A stretch of 64,000 bases of DNA from contig NZ_FOBF01000021.1 of NCBI RefSeq assembly GCF_900109355.1, positions 118,591 through 182,590 of the forward strand, given 5' to 3'. Positions within the stretch are counted from its first letter, which is position 1. Each line of letters starts with the position of its first letter. Made by a program: the position numbers and the translations under genes. Positions 16,304 to 25,310 of the stretch are shown here, piece by piece. The DNA comes from Nonomuraea pusilla. GTDB taxonomy: Bacteria; Actinomycetota; Actinomycetes; Streptosporangiales; Streptosporangiaceae. The notes under the pieces are model-generated. The model had not been told where the DNA came from. It saw only the letters and a list, made by a program, of their open reading frames with translations, and searched no databases.

Positions 16304-17047
16304 ATGGTGCGCATCGGAGCTCACGTCGGCCAGGACGACCCCGCGGCACACGCCCGGGAGGTGGGCGCCGACCTGGTGCAGTTCTTCCTCGGCGATCCCC
16401 AGGGCTACGACAAGCCGGTGCTGCCCGCCAAGCCGGTCGAGGGCGTGGACGTCTACATCCACGCGCCGTACCTGGTCAACGTCGCCACGACGAACAACCG
16501 CATCAGGATCCCCAGCCGCAAGCTGCTGGAGCAGCATCTGAGGGCGGCGGCCGGCCTCGGCGCGAAGGCGCTGGTCGTGCACGGCGGGCACGTCAACAAG
16601 AACGACGACCCGCAGGCGGGGTTCGACAACTGGCGCAAGGTGTTCGAGCGCATGGAGTGCCCGATCCCGGTGCTGATCGAGAACACGGCGGGCGGCGGCA
16701 ACGCGATGGCGCGCAAGCTCGACCGCATCGCCCGCCTGTGGGACGCGCTCGACGGCTTCGACGTGGGCTTCTGCCTCGACACCTGCCACGCGCACGCCGC
16801 GGGCGAGGAGCTGGTCGACCTGGTCGACCGGGTCAAGGCCATCACCGGCAGGATCGACCTGGTCCACTGCAACGACTCGCGCGACGACTTCGACTCGGGC
16901 GCCGACCGCCACGCCAACCTGGGCAAGGGGAAGATCGACCCCGAGCTCATCCTGGCGGTCTGCCGCGCGGCGGGCGCGCCGGTGGTCGTGGAGACCCCGG
17001 CGGAGGGGCAGGCCGAGGACATCGCGTTCCTGCGCGCGAACCTCTAG
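16304..17047 (+). CDS. nfo: Endonuclease IV-type apurinic/apyrimidinic (AP) endonuclease
   Basis: The product has 247 residues and is the TIM-barrel AP endonuclease 2 family that cuts 5' of abasic sites in base-excision repair. Zinc-ligand motifs are visible: YIHAPYLVN, VVHGGHVN, LIENTAGGG, CLDTCHAHAAG, LVHCNDSRDDF and DRHANLGKG. It is about 40 residues shorter than E. coli Nfo. Its ATG lies 86 bases from the divergent small membrane gene. A TGTGGATAA box (17060-17068) follows its stop. Confidence 0.92.
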   Translation: MVRIGAHVGQDDPAAHAREVGADLVQFFLGDPQGYDKPVLPAKPVEGVDVYIHAPYLVNVATTNNRIRIPSRKLLEQHLRAAAGLGAKALVVHGGHVNKNDDPQAGFDNWRKVFERMECPIPVLIENTAGGGNAMARKLDRIARLWDALDGFDVGFCLDTCHAHAAGEELVDLVDRVKAITGRIDLVHCNDSRDDFDSGADRHANLGKGKIDPELILAVCRAAGAPVVVETPAEGQAEDIAFLRANL

Positions 17048-17107
17048 TTCTGCACAGCCTGTGGATAACTTCCCTGGATTACCGCGGAAGAGAAACGGGT
17101 AAGAAGA

Positions 17108-18172
17108 TCAGCCCGCCCACCCGCCCTGGAGGAACCGGGTCGTCGCCAGCAGCATGAGCGGCCCGGCCACCATCGCGTACATGGCGATCACCCATCTGCG
17201 TCTCGTGGCCAGCCCGGCGAACGCCACCCACATCGGGAACCACAGCAGCAGCGCGCGCGGGATCGACAGGTAGTAGGCCGACGTCATCAGCGCCACGGCC
17301 TGCAGCCCCGTGTACACCGCCTCGCTCCACCTGCGCAGCGCGAGCAGCCACACCAGCGCGGCCACGGCCACCACCGCCCCCGCGATCTCCATGCGGAAGG
17401 CCACCGCGTGGTCGCCCCCGCCGGTCGCGGCCTCCCACGTCGTACGCCACGCCTGCCACGGCCAGACCATCTCGCGCCCCCAGCCGGCCTCCTGGGCGTG
17501 CTTCCACGCCAGCCAGTCGCCCGAGCGCGCGTAGTGGTAGGCGGAGTACGCCGCCAAGGGCAGGAACGGCACCGCGAGCCACGCCGCGCGCCGCAGCGGC
17601 GCCCTGGACGTCACGTACTCGACCGCCAGCGCCACGGCCAGGAACAGGCCGGTGATGCGCACGCAGGACGCGCCGGCGGCCAGCAGCGCCGCCTCGGGCC
17701 AGCGCCCCTGCCTGGCGGCGAGCCAGGCGGGCACGGCGAAGGCCAGGAACAGCGACTCGCTGTAGCCGGCGGCGAGGAACACCGCCGTGGGGAACAGCAG
17801 CAGCGCGAGCACCGCGATCCAGCCGCGGGCGCCTTCCAACTCGGCCAGCCTGGCGAGCGCCACCATGGCCACCGCGCCGGCGGCCAGCGAGACCAGCAGG
17901 CCGCTCACGGCCCAGTCGGGGACGACGAGGTGGACGAGGCGAAGCGCCGCCGGCAGCCCTGGGAAGAACGCGGGCAGGCCCGGGTCGGGTGTCCCGGCCG
18001 GGTCGCCGTCGTAGCCGTACCGGGCGATCGTGACGAACAGCCCGGCGTCCCACTGCTGCCACCTGTCCGCGTACACCCGCCAGGGCACGCCGAGGACGGT
18101 CGCGACGAGCAGCCCGGCCCGGGACCCGAGCCACAGCAGCAGCGCGTCCCTGTCGACCGAGCGGGTGATCAC
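17108..18172 (-). CDS. Integral membrane mannosyltransferase-like protein (PIG-V/GT-C type)
   Basis: The product has 354 residues, many hydrophobic helices and a first extracytoplasmic loop with WQQWDAGLFVTIARYGYD, whose Asp is typical of GT-C catalytic loops. LLLFPTAVFLAAGYSESLFLAF matches the PIG-V-like family. Such enzymes transfer sugars from polyprenyl-phosphate donors on the outer face of the membrane. The GTG start overlaps the stop of the upstream GT87-like gene by 4 bases. The order PBP - GT87 - this gene suggests joint action on the envelope. Donor and acceptor are unknown. Confidence 0.75.
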   Translation of the reverse strand: MITRSVDRDALLLWLGSRAGLLVATVLGVPWRVYADRWQQWDAGLFVTIARYGYDGDPAGTPDPGLPAFFPGLPAALRLVHLVVPDWAVSGLLVSLAAGAVAMVALARLAELEGARGWIAVLALLLFPTAVFLAAGYSESLFLAFAVPAWLAARQGRWPEAALLAAGASCVRITGLFLAVALAVEYVTSRAPLRRAAWLAVPFLPLAAYSAYHYARSGDWLAWKHAQEAGWGREMVWPWQAWRTTWEAATGGGDHAVAFRMEIAGAVVAVAALVWLLALRRWSEAVYTGLQAVALMTSAYYLSIPRALLLWFPMWVAFAGLATRRRWVIAMYAMVAGPLMLLATTRFLQGGWAG

Positions 18173-19491
18173 CGCGCGAGCGAGGTCAGCGTGAACCGGT
18201 CACGCGCTCCGTCGAAGACCCCGCCGGCCTGGTCGTCGACGCCGTCCTGCCGGACGACGTCCTTGTCCGGTCTGAAGATGTCGCGCACCACGAACGCCAT
18301 CATGATGGCGATGGTGATGACACGTCCCCAGACGGCCGTGAAGTACGTGTCGTCGCCGATGCCCAGGTCCGTACGGCTGAGCGGCGCCTGCGACAGCAGG
18401 TAGAGCCAGATGGCGGCGAAGTACCAGACCTCGGCGACCTGCCACAGCGCGAGCGGCTTCCAGTTGGGCCTGGCCAGCACCGCGAACGGCACCAGCCACA
18501 GCACGAACTGCGGCGACCACACCTTGTTCGTCATCATGAACGCGGCCAGCGCGAGGAAGCAGATCTGCGCGAGCCGCGGCCGGCGCGGCGCGGCCAGCGT
18601 GAGCACGGCGATGCCCAGGCAGAGCAGGGCGAGCGACACCATGCCGAGCGTGCTCGGGTCGGCCTCGCCGAGCACGGGCCAGCCCTTGTTCTGGAAGAAC
18701 AGCCACGGCGAGCCCCAGTCGACGCCCCGCTCCTGGGAGAAGACGTAGAACCTGCGCCAGCCCTCCCACGCGAAGATCATGAAGGGCAGGTTGGCGGCCA
18801 GCCAGGCGCCCGCGGTGGCCCCCAGGGTCACGAGGAACGGCCGCCACTTCGCGGTGCGCAGCGTGAGGAGGAACAGCGCGCCGAGGAACATGAGCGGGTA
18901 GAACTTGGTGGCGATCGCGAGGCCGAGCAGCACGCCCGCGAGCACCTGCCGCTGCCGCTTCCAGGCGAGCAGCACGCCCATCGACAGCGCGCCCGCCACG
19001 AGGTCCCAGTTGATGTACGCGGCCAGCACCACGGCGGGCGAGATCGCGTACCACAGGGCGTCCCAGCGCCTGGCCGGCCCGGCGACGGCGGCCATCAGCA
19101 GCACGCCCGCCACCAGGCAGGCGCCCAGCAGGACGACGGTCAGGTCGTAGAACCTGACGGCCTGGGCGACCACGTCGGTCTCGAGGTGGCGGGCCACCCA
19201 GGCGATGGCCTGCATGACCTCGCCCAGCACCACCGGGTACTCCACCTGCTTGTCGAACGGGACGTGGGCGAAGTAGGGGTTCTGGGTGGCGAGCTGCCGG
19301 TCGAAGTACAGCGGGTAGATGTCGGTGTAGCAGAAGTTCGTGTAGGTGGAGACCTGGTCGTTCCACCCTCCGGTGCGGCAGGGCAGCCGCACGACGTACG
19401 CGAGCGCCGCCCCGAGGGCCGCGACGACCCCCAGGGGCAGGTACGGCACGGCACGCGCCAGCATGGGGGCGCGTGCCTCCGCGCTCGTCAC
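18169..19491 (-). CDS. Glycosyltransferase family 87-like (DUF2029) membrane protein
   Basis: The product has 440 residues with about 12 membrane helices. The first external loop contains NDQVSTYTNFCYTDIYPLYF, with acidic residues as in GT87 mannosyltransferases. WDALWYAISPAVVLAAYINWDL and GLAIATKFYPLMFL are family-like. These enzymes use polyprenyl-phosphate-mannose to build cell-envelope glycans. It lies between the penicillin-binding protein and the PIG-V-like gene with 4-base overlaps on both sides, so all three are translated together. The same PBP-GT87 pairing is known in mycobacteria (Rv0050-Rv0051). Confidence 0.82.
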   Translation of the reverse strand: MTSAEARAPMLARAVPYLPLGVVAALGAALAYVVRLPCRTGGWNDQVSTYTNFCYTDIYPLYFDRQLATQNPYFAHVPFDKQVEYPVVLGEVMQAIAWVARHLETDVVAQAVRFYDLTVVLLGACLVAGVLLMAAVAGPARRWDALWYAISPAVVLAAYINWDLVAGALSMGVLLAWKRQRQVLAGVLLGLAIATKFYPLMFLGALFLLTLRTAKWRPFLVTLGATAGAWLAANLPFMIFAWEGWRRFYVFSQERGVDWGSPWLFFQNKGWPVLGEADPSTLGMVSLALLCLGIAVLTLAAPRRPRLAQICFLALAAFMMTNKVWSPQFVLWLVPFAVLARPNWKPLALWQVAEVWYFAAIWLYLLSQAPLSRTDLGIGDDTYFTAVWGRVITIAIMMAFVVRDIFRPDKDVVRQDGVDDQAGGVFDGARDRFTLTSLAR

Positions 19492-22205
19492 CGCTCGTCT
19501 CGCCTGGTGGGCGGGGCGGGCGGGGTGGCCGACGGTGCGGCCGGCACGGCGCCGCCGCCGCTCCCTCCGCTCAGGACGCCGTGGTCGCCGGACTCGGGGA
19601 TGCCGTTGTCCTGGTTGGGGTCGCCGCCCTGGTCGTTGCCGATGCCGTTGTCGTTGCCGTTCCCATTGCCGTTGCCGTTGCCGTTGCCGGGGCCGTCGTC
19701 GCAGCCGACCAGGCCGCAGTCGCCGGGCCCGAACGGGTCGCCGTCGTCGAAGGGGTTCTTGGTGGCCGTCGGCGTGGGCGTCGGGCTGGGCACGATGTTC
19801 TCGGGCAGGCCGACCTCGGCCTTCGTCGGGAACTGCTCGACCGGCTTGCCCTCGTGGGCGAGCAGCATGAAGGCCCGCCAGATCGAGGTGGGCGGTCCGG
19901 CGCCCTCGAAGCCGAGCGACACCTCACGCGGGTGCGTGTACGGGTTGTTCGGGCCGTACTTCTTGGACGCCTTGCCGTTCGGGGTGATCGGGCAGTTCGA
20001 GTGCAGCGGCTGGACGACCTTGCCGGTCTTGGTCACGCACTGCTCGCGGTACATGCCGACCGCGGCGGAGATCTGCGGCGTGTACCCGACGAACCAGGCT
20101 TCCTTCTCGTTGTTGTTCGTGCCGGTCTTGCCCGCGGCGGGGCGGGTGCCGAGGCCCTTGCCGGCGGCGGTGCCGCTCCTCAGCACCTCCTGCATGGCGA
20201 CCGTCGAGTCGGCGGCGACGGCCGGGTCGATGACCGACTTGGACGTGCGCACCTCGGGGTAGGCGATCTTGCCGTTCTGCTCGACCCGCTGCACGACGTG
20301 GTACTTGGTGTACTTGCCGGCGTTGGCGAAGATCGAGTAGCCGGCGGCCTGCTCGACCGGCGTCACCAGGGCGCTGCCGATGGAGAACTGGTACTGGTGC
20401 TCCTTGACGTCCTGCTCCATGCGCTTCGGGTCGAACCCGGCCGCCTCGACGAGGTTCTTGACGTCCTCGAGCTGCCCGGGGAGCTTGTACGCCATCGACA
20501 CGTACGCGGTGTTGACCGACTGGGCCGTCGCCTTGACGACGTCCACGGCCTGGCCGACGTTGTGGCTGTTGCGGAAGCCGCCGAGCTGCTGGCCGGGGAT
20601 CTCCTTGGGCACGGTCTCGTTGCCCGGCACGTAGCTCTTGAGCGAGTAGCCGGCCTGGAGCCAGGCGGCGAGCACGTACGGCTTGAACGCGGACGCGGCC
20701 TGCTTCTCCGACTGGAACGGCTCGTTCCAGGGGTCGCTGATGTAGTCGTCGCCGCCGTAGAAGGCGAGGACGCGGCCGGTCTTCGGGTCGACGGCGGCCA
20801 GGCCGGTGTGGAACTCGTTCGACATGTTCGCGGTGACGCCGCGCACGGCCTTCTGCGCGTCGAGCATCAGCTTCTTGTCGAAGGTGGAGATGATCTTGTA
20901 GCCGTTGCTCTCGATGGCGTCCTCGGTGAGGCCGCGCGCCTTCAGCTCCTCCTTGACCTGCTTGACCATGTAGCCCTTGATGCCGCCGAGCTGGTTCTTC
21001 ATGGACAGCTTCTTCGTCTTGGGGAACTTGGCGGTCTGGGGCAGAGTGCCGTACTTGTCGGGCCACTGCTCGGCCATGTACTTGACGACGGTGTCGAAGC
21101 GCACCTTCAGCGCGGGCGCGTCGGGCTCCCAGCTCGGCGTCTGGATGCGCGCGGCCAGGTAGGCGCTCTGCACGGGGGTGAGCTTGTCGGCGGTGACCTT
21201 GTCGCCGAAGTACGCCTTGGCGGCGGCCTGGATGCCGTACGCGCGGCCGAAGTTGACCGTGTTGAGGTAGTTCTTGAGGATCTCCTCCTTGCCCATCTCC
21301 TTGTTGAGCTTGACCGCGACGAAGATCTCCTTGACCTTTCGCGTGACCGACACTTCCTGGCTCAGGCCGTCGTAGTAGTTACGCGCCATCTGCTGGGTGA
21401 TGGTCGAGGCGCCCTGGAGCTGCTGGCCGGTCGCGGTCATGTACACCGAGCGGACCATGCCCGAGATGGAGATGCCGGAGTCCTCCCAGAACGTCTTGTT
21501 CTCGATGGCGACGGTGGCGTCCTTGATGCTCTGGGCCATCTTCTCGTACGGGACGGTCTCGCGGGCGGTGCCCAGCCTGGCGATGACCGTCTTGCCGTCG
21601 CGGTAGTAGATGGTGCTGCCCTGCGCCACGGCCTCGGCCTGCGTCTCCTTCGGCACCGGCGTCTGGGCGTACGCGACCATGATCATGCCGAAGACGCCGG
21701 CGGCGAGCACGACGACGGCGGCCACGACGATCTTCCAGTTCGGTATGAACCTGCGCCAGCCGCCACGGCCCTTGTCCTTGCCCGGCTGGTCCGGCGGGCC
21801 GGGCGGACCGTTCCTGCCGCCGCCCCTGCGCGAGCGCCTCGGCGTGTCGGCGATGACGGTCTCCTCGCCGCCCACCGACCTGGTCTCCTGACGCGCGCGC
21901 GAGCGCCCGCGCGGGCCCTCGTCCCCTCGTCCGGGGGCGGGGCCGCCGGGAGGCCCGGCCGGCGACTGGGCCGGCGAGTGGGCCGGCGGCTGGGACGTGG
22001 GAGGCGGCGCGGCACGCCGCGGCGGCGGGTCGTCGTACGGCTGCGCCGACATGGCGCCCGTCTGCTCGTAGGCGGCCTCGGGACGGCGGGCCGGCTGAGG
22101 CGCGCCCCAGGCGGAATCAGCGGTTTGAGGAGGAGAACCTGGGGGCACAGAACGGGATGAGTTGGACCGACGGCGCCTCCCCGGGCGGGCCGTCCCCTCA
22201 TTCAT
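19488..22205 (-). CDS. ponA: Class A penicillin-binding protein (bifunctional transglycosylase/transpeptidase)
   Basis: The product has 905 residues from ATG 22205 (GTG 22217 and ATG 22229 are alternatives; ribosome sites are weak). A Pro/Arg-rich cytoplasmic tail (about 1-170) precedes one membrane helix (VVAAVVVLAAGVFGMIMVAYA). The GT51 domain shows ATVAIENKTFWEDSG and QGASTITQQMARNYY. The transpeptidase has SxxK (SAFK), SVN and KTG (GKTGTNN) motifs. It polymerises and crosslinks peptidoglycan. The C terminus is a low-complexity Gly-Asn repeat tail (DNA 19636-19691) rich in Pro/Thr. It is followed by two coupled membrane glycosyltransferases and preceded by the DUF5318 gene, as in mycobacteria. 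Confidence 0.95.
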   Translation of the reverse strand: MNEGTARPGRRRRSNSSRSVPPGSPPQTADSAWGAPQPARRPEAAYEQTGAMSAQPYDDPPPRRAAPPPTSQPPAHSPAQSPAGPPGGPAPGRGDEGPRGRSRARQETRSVGGEETVIADTPRRSRRGGGRNGPPGPPDQPGKDKGRGGWRRFIPNWKIVVAAVVVLAAGVFGMIMVAYAQTPVPKETQAEAVAQGSTIYYRDGKTVIARLGTARETVPYEKMAQSIKDATVAIENKTFWEDSGISISGMVRSVYMTATGQQLQGASTITQQMARNYYDGLSQEVSVTRKVKEIFVAVKLNKEMGKEEILKNYLNTVNFGRAYGIQAAAKAYFGDKVTADKLTPVQSAYLAARIQTPSWEPDAPALKVRFDTVVKYMAEQWPDKYGTLPQTAKFPKTKKLSMKNQLGGIKGYMVKQVKEELKARGLTEDAIESNGYKIISTFDKKLMLDAQKAVRGVTANMSNEFHTGLAAVDPKTGRVLAFYGGDDYISDPWNEPFQSEKQAASAFKPYVLAAWLQAGYSLKSYVPGNETVPKEIPGQQLGGFRNSHNVGQAVDVVKATAQSVNTAYVSMAYKLPGQLEDVKNLVEAAGFDPKRMEQDVKEHQYQFSIGSALVTPVEQAAGYSIFANAGKYTKYHVVQRVEQNGKIAYPEVRTSKSVIDPAVAADSTVAMQEVLRSGTAAGKGLGTRPAAGKTGTNNNEKEAWFVGYTPQISAAVGMYREQCVTKTGKVVQPLHSNCPITPNGKASKKYGPNNPYTHPREVSLGFEGAGPPTSIWRAFMLLAHEGKPVEQFPTKAEVGLPENIVPSPTPTPTATKNPFDDGDPFGPGDCGLVGCDDGPGNGNGNGNGNGNDNGIGNDQGGDPNQDNGIPESGDHGVLSGGSGGGAVPAAPSATPPAPPTRRDER

Positions 22206-22284
22206 GCTGTCACTCACACGTCCTCGCATCGTCGTCGGAACAGAGCGGCGGTGGGGCGTGAGACCTGCTCGCCGCCCTCGATGA

Positions 22285-22671
22285 TCATTGTTCGTCCGCG
22301 AGGTCGGGCGGTCCGTTGCCGAGGACGAACGAGACCGTCAGGTGGTTCCAGGAACAACCTTGGCAGACCTCGACGACGTACACCCGGAACTCATCGTAAT
22401 CATGAGCCATCTCGACGAGCTCCGACGCGACCTTTGCCTGACCGGCATGCCGCCCCAGGGAATCCCCATACACGTACGTCACGTTGGTGACGTTCTCCTT
22501 CTCGCAAACCGGGCAGAGACGTTCGGTCGGTTCGCCGAAGAAGCGGGCGGCGCGAAGGAGGTAGGGCTGTGCGTCACAGACGTCGCCGAGCGAGGCCCGC
22601 CCGGCGCGCAGGGATCGGACCACCGCCCGCTTCGCGAGGCCGTAATCCACCACCCTTCTCTGTGACCACAT
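22285..22671 (-). CDS. DUF5318 family small zinc-ribbon-like protein
   Basis: The product has 128 residues from ATG 22671 (MWSQRRVVDYGLAKRAVV); the frame is open upstream, but that part is not conserved-looking. It contains two CxxC pairs, CPVC (about residue 53) and CQGC (about 106), likely to bind one zinc. A similar gene next to ponA1 is found in mycobacteria (Rv0049). It lies 55 bases upstream of the PBP gene on the same strand. Function unknown; the conserved pairing suggests a cell-wall link. Confidence 0.8.
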   Translation of the reverse strand: MWSQRRVVDYGLAKRAVVRSLRAGRASLGDVCDAQPYLLRAARFFGEPTERLCPVCEKENVTNVTYVYGDSLGRHAGQAKVASELVEMAHDYDEFRVYVVEVCQGCSWNHLTVSFVLGNGPPDLADEQ

Positions 22672-22761
22672 GCGCGCCAGACTACGGCGTTTTTCCGATT
22701 CATCCCAACGACTTGGCGAATCCTCTGATTGCCGCCTTATGCCGACGCGACGTATCCTCAA

Positions 22762-22782
22762 GATGTATCGGCTCGATACATC
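22762..22782. promoter_or_regulatory. Perfect 21-bp palindrome, candidate PadR operator
   Basis: GATGTATCG (22762-22770) and CGATACATC (22774-22782) are exact inverted copies around GCT. The site lies 23 bases upstream of the PadR gene start (22805). The ATGT...ACAT ends resemble the half-sites bound by PadR-family proteins. It would control the PadR-ino1 operon and could also affect the divergent DUF5318 gene. Confidence 0.6.
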
Positions 22783-22804
22783 GACGCGAGAGGAGGCGGT
22801 TCCG

Positions 22805-23389
22805 ATGGCCGGCGGTCAAGGCAGGGTGTTGGAACTGGCCGTGCTCGGGTCGCTGCACGAGACCCCGCTCCACGGCTATGAGCTGCGCAAACGGCTCAAC
22901 GCCCTGCTGGGGATGTTCCGTGCGTTCTCCTACGGGTCGCTCTACCCCTGCTTGCGCTCGCTGCTCGAACGCGGACTCATCACGGAGGAGCAGCCCGCTC
23001 CCACCACGATCGTCGGCGGCCGATCCAAGATCGTCTACAAGCTGACGGCCGAGGGCAAGGAGCGGCTCCAGGAGATGCTGACGCAGGCCGGGCCGTCCGC
23101 CTGGGAGGACGAGAGCTTCGGCGTGCATTTCGCCTTCTTCAGACACACCGAGGCGGAAGTGCGCCTGCGCATCCTCGAAGGCCGCCGCAGCCGCCTGGAG
23201 GAACGGCTCGACGCCGTCCGCACGGCGCTGGCCCGCACCGCGGAGCGACTCGACAGCTACACACTCGAGCTCCAACGCCACGGGCTGGAGTCGGTCGAAC
23301 GAGAGGTGCGCTGGCTGAACGAGCTGATCGCGACAGAGCGGCGGGCCTCGCAAGAGCCCGAGAGAGATACCAGGTCAACTGATGAGTAA
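22805..23389 (+). CDS. PadR-family transcriptional regulator
   Basis: The product has 194 residues from ATG 22805, with GAGGAGG 8 bases upstream. The N-terminal winged helix reads LAVLGSLHETPLHGYELRKRL, then SYGSLYPCLRSLLERGLI, the PadR hallmark. A C-terminal helical dimerisation domain (about 100-185, KERLQEML... and RLEERLDAV...) follows. It lies directly upstream of the inositol-phosphate synthase gene, so the simplest reading is autoregulation plus control of ino1 through the 21-bp palindrome. The same pair occurs in other actinomycetes (Rv0047c-ino1). Confidence 0.9.
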   Translation: MAGGQGRVLELAVLGSLHETPLHGYELRKRLNALLGMFRAFSYGSLYPCLRSLLERGLITEEQPAPTTIVGGRSKIVYKLTAEGKERLQEMLTQAGPSAWEDESFGVHFAFFRHTEAEVRLRILEGRRSRLEERLDAVRTALARTAERLDSYTLELQRHGLESVEREVRWLNELIATERRASQEPERDTRSTDE

Positions 23390-23402
23390 GGGAGCGAGTG
23401 CG

Positions 23403-24482
23403 ATGGGTTCGGTTCGCGTGGCGATTGTCGGTGTCGGCAACTGCGCGTCATCGCTGGTCCAGGGCGTTCACTATTACAAGGACGCGGACCCGGCCACACG
23501 CGTGCCGGGCCTGATGCACGTGATGTTCGGCGACTACCACGTCGGCGACATCGAGTTCGTCGCCGCGTTCGACGTCGACGCCAAGAAGGTCGGCCGCGAC
23601 CTGTCCGAGGCGATCGTCGCGAGCGAGAACAACACGATCAAGATCACGGATGTGCCCCCGCTCGGGGTGACCGTCCAGCGCGGCCACACCTTCGACGGTC
23701 TGGGCCAGTTCTACCGGGAGATCGTCGAGGAGTCCGACGAGGAGCCGGTGGACGTCGTCGAGGTGCTGCGCGAGAACCAGGTGGACGTCCTCGTGTCGTA
23801 CCTGCCGGTGGGCTCGGAGGAGGCCGACCGCTTCTACGCGCAGTGCGCGCTCGACGCCAAGGTGGCGTTCGTCAACGCGCTGCCGGTCTTCATCGCCTCC
23901 GACCCCGAGTGGGCGCAGAAGTTCACCGAGGCCGGCGTGCCGATCGTGGGCGACGACATCAAGTCGCAGGTGGGCGCCACGATCACGCACCGCGTCCTGG
24001 CCAAGCTGTTCGAGGACCGCGGGGTCGAGCTGCTGCGTACGTACCAGCTCAACTTCGGCGGCAACATGGACTTCATGAACATGCTGGAGCGCAGCCGCCT
24101 CCAGTCCAAGAAGATCTCCAAGACGCAGTCGGTCACCTCGCAGATCCCCCACGAGATGGGGAAGGCCGACGTCCACATCGGGCCGTCCGACCACGTGCCG
24201 TGGCTCGACGACCGCAAGTGGGCCTACGTGCGCCTGGAGGGCCGCTCGTTCGGCGACACGCCGCTCAACCTGGAGTACAAGCTCGAGGTGTGGGACTCCC
24301 CGAACTCGGCCGGCATCATCATCGACGCCGTGCGCGCCGCCAAGATCGCCCTTGACCGGGGCGTCGGCGGGCCGATCCTGTCGGCGTCGTCCTACTTCAT
24401 GAAGTCGCCGCCCCAGCAGTTCTCCGACGACGAGGCCCGCGACCTCGTCGAGAAGTTCATCAAGGGCGAAGTCGAGCGCTGA
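23403..24482 (+). CDS. ino1: Inositol-3-phosphate synthase
   Basis: The product has 359 residues from ATG 23403 with GGGAGCGAG just upstream; an ATG at 23382 is less likely. The NAD-binding VGVGNCASSLVQG is followed by the MIP synthase motifs GDDIKSQVGATITHR, YQLNFGGNMDFMNM and LEYKLEVWDSPNSAG. It converts glucose-6-phosphate to myo-inositol-1-phosphate, the entry to mycothiol and phosphatidylinositol in actinomycetes. It is 13 bases after the PadR gene and ends at a strong terminator. Confidence 0.97.
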   Translation: MGSVRVAIVGVGNCASSLVQGVHYYKDADPATRVPGLMHVMFGDYHVGDIEFVAAFDVDAKKVGRDLSEAIVASENNTIKITDVPPLGVTVQRGHTFDGLGQFYREIVEESDEEPVDVVEVLRENQVDVLVSYLPVGSEEADRFYAQCALDAKVAFVNALPVFIASDPEWAQKFTEAGVPIVGDDIKSQVGATITHRVLAKLFEDRGVELLRTYQLNFGGNMDFMNMLERSRLQSKKISKTQSVTSQIPHEMGKADVHIGPSDHVPWLDDRKWAYVRLEGRSFGDTPLNLEYKLEVWDSPNSAGIIIDAVRAAKIALDRGVGGPILSASSYFMKSPPQQFSDDEARDLVEKFIKGEVER

Positions 24483-24537
24483 CCCACCGGCGCTGAGCCA
24501 GGGGCGCTCGGCCCACCGGCTCCGCGCCACCCACGCG

Positions 24538-24578
24538 GGAGCGGCGCCGCACGAAAGTGCGGCGCCGCTCCGGCTTTT
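24538..24578. terminator. Strong bidirectional hairpin terminator between ino1 and idi
   Basis: A 15-bp perfect stem (24538-24552 with 24557-24571) closes on a GAAA tetraloop. CGGCTTTT follows on the plus strand. It separates the convergent ino1 and idi genes. Confidence 0.9.
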
Positions 24579-24623
24579 CACCACGACTGCACGGCGCCGC
24601 TCCCGCGTCTCACCCCGTGCGGG

Positions 24624-25214
24624 TCAGGAGGCGACGCGGGCGGCCGGGGGCAGCTTCTCCGCCGCGGCCGGCTCCCACGCCAGCGGGTCGGCCCCCAGTT
24701 CGAGCAGCAGCGGCACCTGCTCCCTGCACCACGGCGAGATCGCCAGCAGGCCGCTGAGCACGCCGTCGGCGAACTCCTTCCACGGCATCCACCGCACCTC
24801 CCCCACCTCGTCGGGGTTCGGGGAGAGCGGCGCGTCGGCCACGACGCGGTAGACGGGGCACAGCTCGTGCTCGACGACGCCGTTGCCCATGACCGCGCGG
24901 TACCTGAACGTCGGCAGCACCAGGTCGGCGCGGCCGGCGTCGAGCCCCAGCTCGTACGACAGCCTGCGCAGGACGGCGTGATCGACCGCCTCGCCCGGCA
25001 GCGGATGCCCGCAGCAGCTGTTGGTCCAGACCCCCGGCCAGGTGATCTTGTGCGAGGCGCGGCGGGTGAGCAGCACCCGGCCCTCGGAGTCGAAGACGTA
25101 GCTGGAGAACGCCAGGTGCAGCGGAGTGTCGGGCCCGTGCACGGACGTCTTGGGCGCGGTGCCCAGCGGGCGGCCCTCACCGTCGACCAGCACGACGTGT
25201 TCCTCGGTCGTCAC
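24624..25214 (-). CDS. idi: Isopentenyl-diphosphate delta-isomerase, type I
   Basis: The product has 196 residues and a Nudix fold. The active-site Cys is in TNSCCGHP and the metal-binding/catalytic Glu in EHELCPVYR. The helix VLRRLSYELGL fits IDI-1. It interconverts IPP and DMAPP for isoprenoid synthesis, including undecaprenyl carrier lipid and menaquinone. GTG start at 25214. It stands alone, convergent with ino1. Confidence 0.95.
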   Translation of the reverse strand: MTTEEHVVLVDGEGRPLGTAPKTSVHGPDTPLHLAFSSYVFDSEGRVLLTRRASHKITWPGVWTNSCCGHPLPGEAVDHAVLRRLSYELGLDAGRADLVLPTFRYRAVMGNGVVEHELCPVYRVVADAPLSPNPDEVGEVRWMPWKEFADGVLSGLLAISPWCREQVPLLLELGADPLAWEPAAAEKLPPAARVAS

Positions 25215-25310
25215 GCTACGAAGCGTACGTGATCATGTCTGCCGATTGGAACACATCGGCCGCCTGCCGTACCAACCTTCTCGGTGGGCCCCGGGGACTA
25301 GGCTGACCAC

